A stretch of DNA of 6,285 nucleotides, from the NCBI GenBank assembly GCA_945988865.1, contig CAMFTQ010000042.1, positions 1 to 6,285 of the forward strand, read 5' to 3'. Shown in pieces: positions 1 to 6,201 of this stretch (within the stretch, counting starts at the first letter, position 1; every line of letters begins with the position of its first letter). Source of the stretch: an uncultured Anaeromassilibacillus sp. (GTDB lineage Bacteria; Bacillota; Clostridia; Oscillospirales; Acutalibacteraceae). The notes under the pieces are model-generated. The model was not told where the DNA came from. It saw nothing but the letters and a program-made list of their open reading frames with translations, and searched no databases. The position numbers were made by a program, and so were the translations under genes.

Positions 1-16
1 AATGTTAATATTTGCG

Positions 17-45
17 GTATATATACGCTTTAAATCTGCATAATA
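17..45 (+). promoter_or_regulatory. Predicted sigma-G-type promoter of gpr
   Basis: GTATA at 17-21 matches the Bacillus sigma-G -35 consensus (GHATR). CATAATA at 39-45 matches its -10 consensus (CATNNTA). They are 17 bases apart, close to the usual 17-18. Transcription would start near base 52, leaving a leader of about 27 bases that keeps the ribosome binding site. In Bacillus gpr is read in the forespore by sigma-G with some sigma-F. The -35 would also suit sigma-F, but the -10 does not fit the sigma-F consensus. This is a motif match by eye in AT-rich DNA, supported by the identity of the gene. Confidence 0.55.
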
Positions 46-64
46 AACGTATGCTTTTATATGT

Positions 65-71
65 AAAGGAG
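65..71 (+). promoter_or_regulatory. Ribosome binding site of gpr
   Basis: AAAGGAG lies 7 bases before the ATG at 79. An in-frame TAA at 64-66 rules out any upstream extension of the reading frame. The start is therefore fixed, and the GPR N-terminus is truly short. Confidence 0.85.
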
Positions 72-78
72 TTTTGTT

Positions 79-963
79 ATGCAGCTGCGTACTGACTTAG
101 CCGTGGAGGCTCGTGAGATTGTCGGTGAGGATTTAGCGGGAGTTGACTATTCATCAGAGAAAAAGGACGGCATAGAAATCGAAAAGCTCGTTGTTAAAAC
201 AGTCAGAGCAGGACAGCTTCTGCACAAGGAGAGAGGTACGTATATCACAATAGAGCTGCCGCCGCTTACAGATGATTTTCGTGAAACGGACAAAAGGCTT
301 GTTGCGGTGGGCAAAGAAATACGCAGACTTCTGCCTGTAAACGGACTTGTGCTTGTAGTGGGTCTTGGCAACGTGAAAATTACACCTGATGCGTTAGGCC
401 CTAAAACAGCCTCACAGATACTTGCGACACGTCATATTTCGGGAGAGATAGCAAGAAGTACAGGACTTGACAAATTGCGACCTGTTGCAGTTTTAACAAC
501 AGGCGTGACAGGTCAGACAGGCATAGAAACAGGCGAATATATAGAGAGCGTTGTCAGAAAAATCCGCCCCACAGCCATAGTTGCCATTGATGCGCTTGCG
601 TCAAGACATCTTGAAAGATTAGGCTGTACGCTTCAGATTTCAGACACAGGTATTTCTCCCGGTGCAGGAGTGGGCAATCACAGAACAAAAATAAACGCAG
701 ATACTATGGGCGTCCCCGTAGTAGCAATAGGTGTTCCGACAGTGGTTGACGCTTCAACCTTAGCGCTTGATTTGCTGACGGTAGAAAGTGAAAAGCAGAG
801 CAGTGAGCTTTTGTCAAGAGTAACGCCTAAGGGCAGGGCGATGGTTGTAACGCCTAAGGAAATTGATTTGTTAATCGACAGAGCGTCAAAGCTTATCTCG
901 ATGTCGCTTAACTGTGCGCTTCACAAGGATTTTGATATTTCACAGCTTTTATCATTATTATAA
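79..963 (+). CDS. gpr: Germination protease GPR (spore protease, peptidase family A25)
   Basis: This is the endopeptidase that starts degradation of the DNA-protecting small acid-soluble spore proteins (SASPs) during germination. It is made in the forespore as an inactive zymogen. The 294-residue product opens with RTDLAVEARE (residues 4-13), the conserved zymogen-processing region. It carries the family blocks VGLGN (94-98), TPDALGP (102-108) and AIDALAS (169-175). Asp104 and Asp171 correspond to the two aspartates implicated in catalysis in Bacillus GPR; I recall positions 127 and 193, which have nearly the same spacing. The block SDTGISPGAGVGNHR (188-202) is also typical. By analogy with Bacillus, self-cleavage falls at RTD|LAVE, so the propeptide here would be only 6 residues (MQLRTD) rather than about 15-16. 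The protein is shorter than the roughly 370-residue Bacillus enzymes. spoIIP follows 59 bases downstream, as in Bacillus. Confidence 0.97.
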   Translation: MQLRTDLAVEAREIVGEDLAGVDYSSEKKDGIEIEKLVVKTVRAGQLLHKERGTYITIELPPLTDDFRETDKRLVAVGKEIRRLLPVNGLVLVVGLGNVKITPDALGPKTASQILATRHISGEIARSTGLDKLRPVAVLTTGVTGQTGIETGEYIESVVRKIRPTAIVAIDALASRHLERLGCTLQISDTGISPGAGVGNHRTKINADTMGVPVVAIGVPTVVDASTLALDLLTVESEKQSSELLSRVTPKGRAMVVTPKEIDLLIDRASKLISMSLNCALHKDFDISQLLSLL

Positions 964-992
964 GCATTAAAATCAGCCGTCCTGCATACGAT
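964..992 (+). promoter_or_regulatory. Candidate sigma-E-type promoter of spoIIP
   Basis: CATACGAT at 985-992 matches the sigma-E -10 consensus CATACAMT at 7 of 8 positions. It is preceded, 14 bases upstream, by GCATTAA at 964-970, which matches the -35 consensus KMATATT at 4 of 7. Bacillus spoIIP, also just downstream of gpr, has its own mother-cell sigma-E promoter, which makes a promoter here expected. Transcription would begin near 999. The -35 half is weak, so this is a motif-and-context inference. Confidence 0.45.
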
Positions 993-1010
993 TTATAAGG
1001 TGAAAATTTG

Positions 1011-1019
1011 GGCGGTGAT
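1011..1019 (+). promoter_or_regulatory. Ribosome binding site deciding the spoIIP start
   Basis: GGCGGTGAT matches the full anti-Shine-Dalgarno complement GGAGGTGAT at 8 of 9 bases and ends 3 bases before TTG at 1023. Starting instead at TTG 1008 would translate this site as GGDF, a common sign of a start called too early. The alternative has its own AAGGTGA (997-1003), so it cannot be excluded. A transcript starting near 999 would, however, cut into that second site. Confidence 0.65.
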
Positions 1020-1022
1020 TTT

Positions 1023-2102
1023 TTGAAATTAAGCAGAAGCAGAAAAAATATTTTGGTTTACATCAGCTCCTTGTGTCTTGTCTGCCTAGCAGTTATAAGC
1101 ACATTTGTGCGTTTGCCACAGATAGAGGGTGCAGAGCAAAAAGCGATTTTAGCCGCAGCGTCGCTTACAATGTCAGACGCAGGCTTTTACGCAGAGGAAA
1201 AATCTGACAATACGTCAGGCAGTACAAAAAATCCGTCACAAACAAATGCGACAGCACCGCCCGAGCAGACGACAAACGCAGAAACTAAAACAGAACAAGC
1301 AGATAAAAGCACCCTAAAAAAGCACAACATAATCGAAACGCAGTACGGCGCAGGCGGTACACAGTTTGAAAACTTCTATGTCAAAAACAAAACAGGCTAC
1401 GCACTTGACATAGGCAAGCTCCTTGACGAGCCGCTCGGCTTTGAGATTGACTCATCAAGACAGGTTCAGGTGCTTGTTATGCACACGCACACGTGTGAAT
1501 CGTATATGACAGATGATAACGGCTATTATGACGAGGATTTTTACCCCCGAACAGAAAACAAGGAAAAAAACGTTTGCAGTGTAGGCGAGCAGATTGTAAA
1601 ACAGCTGAAAAATTCAGGTATAGGCGCAGTACACGCTACAGAAATACACGACAGTCCAAGCTACAGCGGAGCATATTACAGAAGCTATGATACAATAGAA
1701 AAATACATCAAAAAGTACCCGAACATAAAGGTAGTGCTTGATATTCACCGAGATTCAATCGGTACAGAAGAAAACGGCAAGATAAAGCCGACCTTTGAGT
1801 ACAACGGCAAAAAAGCAGCTCAGATTATGATAATGGCAGGCTACGACAGTGACGGCTCACTTGATTTTCCCGATTGGAACTACAATCTGCGCTTTGCTCT
1901 GCGCTTGCAGAAAACGGCAGAAACAATGTTCCCCGGTATGACAAGACCGCTTAGCTTCGGCAACTTTGTGTATAATATGAATGTAAACACAGGCTCTCTG
2001 CTTATAGAAGTCGGCACAGACGCAAACTCGCTTGACGAGGCAAAATATTCGGGCGAATTGTTAGGCAAGGCTTTGGCAAAGGTGTTGCAAAGTGAGCAAT
2101 AA
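1023..2102 (+). CDS. spoIIP: Stage II sporulation protein P (SpoIIP), engulfment peptidoglycan amidase/endopeptidase
   Basis: SpoIIP works with SpoIID and SpoIIM at the septum, where it cuts stem peptides so that the mother-cell membrane can engulf the forespore. From TTG 1023 the product has 359 residues: a basic N-terminus (KLSRSRKN), a membrane anchor (about 9-31), a Ser/Thr/Gln/Glu-rich linker (about 57-98) and a C-terminal zinc hydrolase domain (about 145-359). The domain carries VMHTHTCESY with His154, His156 and Glu159, then VVLDIHRDS with His242, and LLIEVGTDAN with Glu329. This layout resembles the metal ligands and catalytic glutamate of amidase_3-type enzymes. Cys158 sits inside the first metal motif. 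Length is close to clostridial SpoIIP and somewhat below Bacillus (about 400). A longer form from TTG 1008 (364 residues) is possible but less likely. spoIID and spoIIM are not in the window. Confidence 0.95.
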   Translation: MKLSRSRKNILVYISSLCLVCLAVISTFVRLPQIEGAEQKAILAAASLTMSDAGFYAEEKSDNTSGSTKNPSQTNATAPPEQTTNAETKTEQADKSTLKKHNIIETQYGAGGTQFENFYVKNKTGYALDIGKLLDEPLGFEIDSSRQVQVLVMHTHTCESYMTDDNGYYDEDFYPRTENKEKNVCSVGEQIVKQLKNSGIGAVHATEIHDSPSYSGAYYRSYDTIEKYIKKYPNIKVVLDIHRDSIGTEENGKIKPTFEYNGKKAAQIMIMAGYDSDGSLDFPDWNYNLRFALRLQKTAETMFPGMTRPLSFGNFVYNMNVNTGSLLIEVGTDANSLDEAKYSGELLGKALAKVLQSEQ

Positions 2103-2109
2103 TATGTTA

Positions 2110-2138
2110 GAATTGAAGGCAAAGTCGAATTATAAAAT
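2110..2138 (+). promoter_or_regulatory. Weak candidate promoter before the 199-residue gene
   Basis: In the 52-base spacer after spoIIP, TATAAAAT (2131-2138) matches the sigma-E -10 consensus at 6 of 8. GAATTGA (2110-2116), 14 bases upstream, matches its -35 at 4 of 7, the same geometry as the candidate before spoIIP. TATAAA alone is also a 5-of-6 sigma-A -10, but I find no -35 at the right distance. No terminator hairpin is visible, so read-through from spoIIP may suffice. Confidence 0.2.
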
Positions 2139-2154
2139 GTTATGAGGAATCAGA

Positions 2155-2754
2155 ATGTTTGATACAAGGATTTTTAAAACAGGTGTTGCAGTTATTGTGA
2201 CGGTTTTTATCGCTTTGTTTTCTTTTATAACTGCATATGCCGAGCCTGATTTAGACGATACACAGCCGGACAGCACTTATACAGACATAACAGACCCGCC
2301 GACAGAGGAGAAAACAGAGCCGCAAACCGATAGCGAGCAGGAAACTGAGCCTGTAACAGACGAAGAAGCACAGACAACGACGCAGGAACAAACAGAGCCT
2401 GAAACTACAGAAGCAGAAACATCAGGCGAGGAGCAGACAACAACACAAGAAACACAGACGCAGGAGAAAACGGAATATATTCAATCGGAAACACAGGAGG
2501 ATACATACGATGATATGCTCCCGACAGTTGACAAGGACAGCCTACAGCTACCGACTGCCGTAGGCTCGCATATAGAAAACCCCACAGTGAACGCAACGGC
2601 AGGTATAGTGTCGTGGATTTGCACAGGCATAGGCGTTGTTGTTATTCTGGCGGTGCTGTTCAGCACAAAGAGCAGTGAAAGGAAAAACGGCGGTAAACAG
2701 CGCTACGGCAGAGGGGATAAGATAACTCGCAGAAAACCGCCTGTGGAGTATTGA
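2155..2754 (+). CDS. Hypothetical single-pass membrane protein with acidic Thr/Glu/Gln-rich extracellular stalk
   Basis: I do not recognise a family. The 199-residue product has a clear secretion signal (hydrophobic core about 10-26, likely cut after AYA at residue 29). A low-complexity, strongly acidic region rich in Thr, Glu and Gln follows (about 30-120), with repeated TEP motifs at 54-56, 64-66 and 80-82 and only two lysines. A short less biased stretch comes next (121-148), then a membrane helix (about 149-170), and a basic cytoplasmic tail (171-199, ten Lys/Arg). The charge pattern predicts N-outside, C-inside topology: an extended stalk outside the membrane with a basic foot inside. 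There is no sortase motif, cysteine pair or enzyme motif. The ATG has GAGGA at 2144-2148, 6 bases upstream. It lies 52 bases after spoIIP and 15 before the CmpB-like gene. A structural or sporulation-linked envelope role is possible but only inferred from position. Confidence 0.85.
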   Translation: MFDTRIFKTGVAVIVTVFIALFSFITAYAEPDLDDTQPDSTYTDITDPPTEEKTEPQTDSEQETEPVTDEEAQTTTQEQTEPETTEAETSGEEQTTTQETQTQEKTEYIQSETQEDTYDDMLPTVDKDSLQLPTAVGSHIENPTVNATAGIVSWICTGIGVVVILAVLFSTKSSERKNGGKQRYGRGDKITRRKPPVEY

Positions 2755-2755
2755 A

Positions 2756-2763
2756 AGAGGTGA
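2756..2763 (+). promoter_or_regulatory. Ribosome binding site of the CmpB-like gene
   Basis: AGAGGTGA lies 6 bases before the TTG at 2770 and supports that non-ATG start. It begins just after the stop codon of the preceding gene (2752-2754), indicating an operon junction. Confidence 0.75.
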
Positions 2764-2769
2764 ACAAAA

Positions 2770-3795
2770 TTGAGTAATAAGCAAAAAAACAAAAATGAAG
2801 AGGTTATCAAAGAGGAAAAAACAAATGTAACCGAAGAAAAAAAGCAGGAGAACGAGCAGAATATAAATCAGGACGAAAAGGTCAGACTTCTTGAGCATGA
2901 AATAGAGGAGCTTAAAAATATAATTTCAAAGCTCACCGAAAAGATTTCTGCATTTGATTCTGATAAGGAAAAAACTCAGGAACAGACACCCGAACCCGAA
3001 AATAAAAAGGATACACGTATTTCAAGGCTAAAGGAAAGGCTGTTAAAGGTCAAAGCTTCGGTTTTGAAACGGACAATGTCTGCCAAAAAGATTTTTGAAC
3101 AGACTAATAAGAATTCGTTTGCGACAGGACTTAATTTCTACAAATTATTCTGGGTGTTTTTTATCGGCTCATTTGCAGGAGTTATTGTCGAGATACTTTT
3201 TTGCCTTGCCACCGAGGGACGTATCGAGTGCCGTCAGGGTGTGGTGTACGGACCGTTTAACCCTGTTTACGGCTTTGGCGCAGTAGTAATTACAATCGTC
3301 CTATACATACTCAGGCGTCAGCGAGATTTAGTTATCTTTATTGGAGGTTCGGTAATCGGCGGTGCGTTTGAGTGGCTTTGCTCGTATTTTCAAGAGATGT
3401 TTATGGGTACGGTGTCGTGGGATTACAGCGACATCCCCTTTAATATCGGCGGCAGAACGTGTCTTTTGTACTCGTTATTCTGGGGCATACTTGCTATAGT
3501 ATGGCTTAAATTTATTTATCCGCTTATGTCGGCACTTATTGAGAGAATACCGAATAAAATCGGCAGACTTGTAACGTGGGTGCTGGTGCTGTTTATGGCG
3601 TTTGATATGTTCATAAGCTCTGCGGCAGTTGTCAGAATGGGCGAACGTCAAAAGGATATTGCACCGAAAACCTCGTTTGACAGATTTCTTGACAATAACT
3701 TAGACGATGAGTTTTTAACACAGATTTACCCGAATATGCGCAACCCCGAAAGCGGTGAGCGCTTAGTGGACAAGCAGGAAAATAAAGCAAAGTGA
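2770..3795 (+). CDS. CmpB-like membrane protein (PF06541, 'putative ABC-transporter type IV') with N-terminal coiled coil
   Basis: This 341-residue integral membrane protein has unknown biochemical role. Residues 1-115 are hydrophilic and Lys/Glu/Gln-rich, with a heptad-like coiled coil at about 34-62 (VRLLEHEIEELKN and following) and a basic stretch at about 82-108. Five predicted membrane helices follow, at about 123-147, 162-181, 187-204, 230-252 and 266-288. The conserved family blocks are GVVYGPFNPVYGFG (157-170) and WDYSDIPFNIGGRTCLLYSLFWG (217-239). The C-terminal 50 residues are soluble. The Pfam name suggests an ABC transporter, but the protein has no ATP-binding motifs and no ATPase gene is in the window, so transport should not be assumed. 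The TTG start is supported by AGAGGTGA. The gene follows the stalk-protein gene by 15 bases and overlaps dusB by one base, so it is probably in the same transcript. Family assignment is from recognised motifs, not a search. Confidence 0.85.
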   Translation: MSNKQKNKNEEVIKEEKTNVTEEKKQENEQNINQDEKVRLLEHEIEELKNIISKLTEKISAFDSDKEKTQEQTPEPENKKDTRISRLKERLLKVKASVLKRTMSAKKIFEQTNKNSFATGLNFYKLFWVFFIGSFAGVIVEILFCLATEGRIECRQGVVYGPFNPVYGFGAVVITIVLYILRRQRDLVIFIGGSVIGGAFEWLCSYFQEMFMGTVSWDYSDIPFNIGGRTCLLYSLFWGILAIVWLKFIYPLMSALIERIPNKIGRLVTWVLVLFMAFDMFISSAAVVRMGERQKDIAPKTSFDRFLDNNLDDEFLTQIYPNMRNPESGERLVDKQENKAK

Positions 3796-4769
3796 TGAAG
3801 ATAAAGAATGTTACAATAAACGGCTTTACAGCATTGGCTCCTATGGCGGGAGCTGCCGACAGAGCTTTTCGTGATTTATGCACAGACTTCGGCGCAGGCT
3901 ACACCGTTACAGAAATGGTAAGCTCAAAGGGAATATCCTTTAACAGTCAAAAAAGTGCCGAGCTTATGGAAAGCACAGAAACAGGAAAGCCCTGTGCTGT
4001 GCAGATTTTCGGTGATGAGCCGTCAACAATGGCGTCAGCGGCAGAATTTGCAAAAAGGTACAAGCCGTCTGTTATAGATATAAATATGGGTTGCCCTGCA
4101 CCGAAAATCAGCGGTAACGGCAGCGGCAGTGCGCTGATGAAAAATCCGCAGCTTTGCGGTGAGATAGTAAAGGCTGTAAGCAGTGCAGTAGATATTCCCG
4201 TAACGGTGAAAATCAGAAAAGGCTGGGACGAAAACAGTGTAAACGCCGTAGAGGTTGCAAAAATCTGCGAATCAAACGGTGCTGCGGCTATAACGGTTCA
4301 CGGCAGAACACGTACGCAGTATTACGCACCGCCTGTTGATTATGAGATAATCGCAGAGGTTAAAAAGGCGGTAGGTATTCCCGTTATTGCAAACGGCGAT
4401 ATAACATCGGCAAAAATCGCAAAGGAGGTTCTTGAAAGGACAGGCTGCGATTTGCTGATGATTGGCAGAGGAGCGCTCGGAAACCCTTGGATTTTCAGAG
4501 AGATAGAAGCGTTTCTGTCAGACGGCACAGTCATAAAACCGCCCACAGCAGAAGAAAAAATAGATGTAATGAAAAAACATATCGAAAAAATCTGTGAGTT
4601 CAAAACAGAAAAATACGGTATGAGAGAGGCAAGAAAGCACGTTGCGTGGTATCTGAAAGGCTTTAAGGGTGCGGCAAAATTCAGAAATGAAGCAGGAAAG
4701 CTAAGCACCTTGTCAGAGCTTGACGATTTATGTTACAGAATTTTAAAGGCGCAAACAAATGATGAATAA
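3795..4769 (+). CDS. dusB: tRNA-dihydrouridine synthase, DusB type
   Basis: This flavin enzyme reduces specific uridines in tRNA to dihydrouridine using NAD(P)H. From ATG 3795 it has 324 residues, normal for DusB. The FMN-binding TIM barrel shows APMAGAADRAFRDL (15-28), DINMGCP (96-102 by position order) with the catalytic proton-donor Cys100, and the DusB-like KISGNGSGSALMKNP segment after it. KIRKGWD, VHGRTRTQYY, ANGDI and MIGRGALGNPW (223-233) follow. The C-terminal helical tRNA-binding part carries the RKHVAWYLKGFKGAAKFR block. Its ATG overlaps the previous stop as TGATG, with no good ribosome binding site at the proper distance (AGGAA at 3776-3780 is 14 bases away). Translation is therefore probably coupled to the CmpB-like gene. 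A GTG at 3792 would add one residue. Family membership is firm; the B subtype is by motif resemblance. Confidence 0.94.
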   Translation: MKIKNVTINGFTALAPMAGAADRAFRDLCTDFGAGYTVTEMVSSKGISFNSQKSAELMESTETGKPCAVQIFGDEPSTMASAAEFAKRYKPSVIDINMGCPAPKISGNGSGSALMKNPQLCGEIVKAVSSAVDIPVTVKIRKGWDENSVNAVEVAKICESNGAAAITVHGRTRTQYYAPPVDYEIIAEVKKAVGIPVIANGDITSAKIAKEVLERTGCDLLMIGRGALGNPWIFREIEAFLSDGTVIKPPTAEEKIDVMKKHIEKICEFKTEKYGMREARKHVAWYLKGFKGAAKFRNEAGKLSTLSELDDLCYRILKAQTNDE

Positions 4770-4778
4770 AGTCTGTTT

Positions 4779-4795
4779 TTGATGTATAATATCAA
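4779..4795 (+). promoter_or_regulatory. Probable glyA -10 box within a small inverted repeat
   Basis: TATAAT (4785-4790) is a perfect sigma-A -10 box, 35 bases before the glyA start. No good -35 exists at 16-18 bases (ATGAAT at 4762-4767 is 3 of 6). The box sits inside TTGAT (4779-4783) and ATCAA (4791-4795), a dyad that could be an operator or simply chance. Transcription would start near 4797 and leave a leader of about 29 bases, too short for a riboswitch. Confidence 0.45.
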
Positions 4796-4812
4796 CGGAT
4801 TATTAAATATGT

Positions 4813-4818
4813 AAGGAG
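4813..4818 (+). promoter_or_regulatory. Ribosome binding site deciding the glyA start
   Basis: AAGGAG ends 1 base before the first ATG (4820) but 7 bases before the second ATG (4826). Only the second spacing is workable, so translation should begin at 4826 with MDLVHS. Confidence 0.8.
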
Positions 4819-4825
4819 AATGGTT

Positions 4826-6073
4826 ATGGATTTAGTACACAGCATTGATTTTGTAGAGAAGTATGACAAAGAAGTCGGAGAGGCTATGCTTCTTGAGCAA
4901 AAAAGACAGAGAAGAAACTTAGAGCTTATCGCAAGCGAAAACATTGTTTCACCTGCTGTTATGGCGGCTATGGGCAGCTTGCTCACAAACAAATACGCAG
5001 AGGGCTATCCGGGCAAAAGATACTACGGTGGCTGTCAGTGCGTAGATATTGTAGAAAAAATCGCTATCGAAAGAGCCTGCAAGCTTTTCGGCGCAGAACA
5101 CGCAAACGTTCAGCCACACTCAGGCGCACAGGCAAATATGGCTGTTTATTTTGCGATGCTAAAGCCGGGCGACACAGTTATGGGTATGAACCTTAATGAG
5201 GGCGGTCACTTAACGCACGGCTCACCTGTAAATATGTCGGGCAGCTACTTTAACTTCGTTCCTTACGGAGTAGATCCCGAAACACACAGAATAGACTACG
5301 ATAAGGTGCTTGAAATAGCAAAGGAATGTAAGCCGAAAATGATTGTTTGCGGTGCAAGCGCATATCCGAGAATTATCGACTTCAAGCGTTTCAGAGAAAT
5401 TGCCGATGAGGTCGGCGCATATCTTATGGTGGATATGGCTCATATCGCAGGCTTAGTAGCAGCAGGCGTTCACCCAAGTCCTGTTCCGTACGCTCATTTT
5501 GTAACAACAACAACTCATAAAACATTAAGAGGACCTCGTGGCGGTCTTATCCTCTGCGGTGAGGAACACGCAAAAGCAATAGACAAGGCTATTTTCCCCG
5601 GCACACAGGGCGGTCCTTTGATGCACATTATCGCAGCTAAGGCTGTTTGCTTAGGCGAAGCCTTAAAGCCTGAATTCAAGGAGTACGGCAAGCAGGTAGT
5701 AGCAAACTGCAAGGCGCTTGCAGACGGACTTGTAAAAAGAGGTCATAAGCTCGTAAGCGGAGGAACAGACAACCACGTTATGCTTATGGATTTACGTGAT
5801 ACAGAGCTTACAGGCAAGGAGCTTGAAGCAAGACTTGACGATGTTTACATCACAGTAAACAAGAACACAGTTCCGAACGAGCCAAGAAGTCCGTTTGTAA
5901 CAAGCGGTATCAGAATCGGTACTGCTGCAGTTACTACAAGAGGCTTAAAAGAGGAGGACTGCGATAAAATTGCAGAGTTCATCTCTATGGTAATTAACGA
6001 CTTCGAGGGCAACGCAGACAAGGTAAGAGCAGGCGTTGAGGAGCTTTGCGCTAAATATCCTTTGTACGAATAA
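4826..6073 (+). CDS. glyA: Serine hydroxymethyltransferase
   Basis: This cytosolic PLP enzyme interconverts serine plus tetrahydrofolate with glycine plus 5,10-methylenetetrahydrofolate. It is the main source of one-carbon units for purine, thymidylate and methionine synthesis. From ATG 4826 the product has 415 residues, the normal bacterial length. Visible signatures, in this numbering: LIASEN with Ser37; [15 protein letters not shown] (55-69); QPHSGAQAN (96-104); [13 protein letters not shown] (202-214) with Asp203 for the PLP ring nitrogen; [14 protein letters not shown] (227-240) with PLP-binding Lys232; [11 protein letters not shown] (257-267); SGIRIGT with carboxylate-binding Arg363. 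All key residues are present and the gene appears intact. It has its own -10 box and a downstream terminator, so it is probably a single-gene unit, with some read-through from dusB possible because no terminator is visible between them. Confidence 0.98.
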   Translation: MDLVHSIDFVEKYDKEVGEAMLLEQKRQRRNLELIASENIVSPAVMAAMGSLLTNKYAEGYPGKRYYGGCQCVDIVEKIAIERACKLFGAEHANVQPHSGAQANMAVYFAMLKPGDTVMGMNLNEGGHLTHGSPVNMSGSYFNFVPYGVDPETHRIDYDKVLEIAKECKPKMIVCGASAYPRIIDFKRFREIADEVGAYLMVDMAHIAGLVAAGVHPSPVPYAHFVTTTTHKTLRGPRGGLILCGEEHAKAIDKAIFPGTQGGPLMHIIAAKAVCLGEALKPEFKEYGKQVVANCKALADGLVKRGHKLVSGGTDNHVMLMDLRDTELTGKELEARLDDVYITVNKNTVPNEPRSPFVTSGIRIGTAAVTTRGLKEEDCDKIAEFISMVINDFEGNADKVRAGVEELCAKYPLYE

Positions 6074-6087
6074 TTGACATAGCCTAT

Positions 6088-6130
6088 AGCAGGTTGGCAG
6101 AAATTTTGCTGCCGACCTGTTGCTGTTTTT
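6088..6130 (+). terminator. Rho-independent terminator of glyA
   Basis: Bases 6088-6100 pair with 6109-6121 in a 13-bp stem containing two G-T wobbles and a GGTTGGCAG / CTGCCGACC core. The loop is the 8 bases at 6101-6108. TTTTT at 6126-6130 follows after four bases; an alternative pairing of the outer stem (6088-6091 with 6121-6124) brings the T-run almost next to the stem. The hairpin starts 14 bases after the glyA stop. Confidence 0.8.
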
Positions 6131-6184
6131 AAGATAATAATTGAGCAAAAACCTCATATTACTATACATTGAGCATATATACGC

Positions 6185-6201
6185 AGATTTTCTGAAAATC
6201 T
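6185..6201. repeat. Short perfect inverted repeat in the terminal spacer
   Basis: AGATTTT (6185-6191) and AAAATCT (6195-6201) form a perfect 7-bp AT-rich hairpin with a CTG loop. A CTTTTT run occurs at 6209-6214, but the stem is weak and not adjacent, so a terminator role is doubtful. It could be an operator-like dyad for a gene beyond the window. Confidence 0.35.

Noticed and set aside
1000..1026. Tiny GTG-started frame of 8 codons ending on the spoIIP start (possible leader peptide)
   Set aside because: It has no ribosome binding site of its own if transcription starts near 999, and a frame this short is expected by chance.
2548..2898. Antisense open frame of 116 codons spanning the end of the stalk-protein gene and the start of the CmpB-like gene
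   Set aside because: It is composed of Leu/Phe-rich sequence complementary to Lys/Glu codons, has no recognisable domain, and covers two well-supported genes with good ribosome binding sites.
3095..3286. Same-strand 63-codon frame inside the CmpB-like gene
   Set aside because: It lies wholly inside a gene with recognised family motifs in another frame and has no sign of independent coding.
4340..4708. Antisense open frame of 122 codons inside dusB
   Set aside because: It is a shadow of a firmly identified gene, with no family resemblance.
4770..4819. Possible glycine or folate riboswitch before glyA
   Set aside because: The spacer is only 50 bases, with no conserved riboswitch core or terminator hairpin.
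6175..6184. ATATATACGC, also present at 19-28, as possible flanking repeats of an element
   Set aside because: Shared 10-mers are expected by chance in 6 kb of AT-rich DNA; the similarity does not extend, and no mobility genes lie between.
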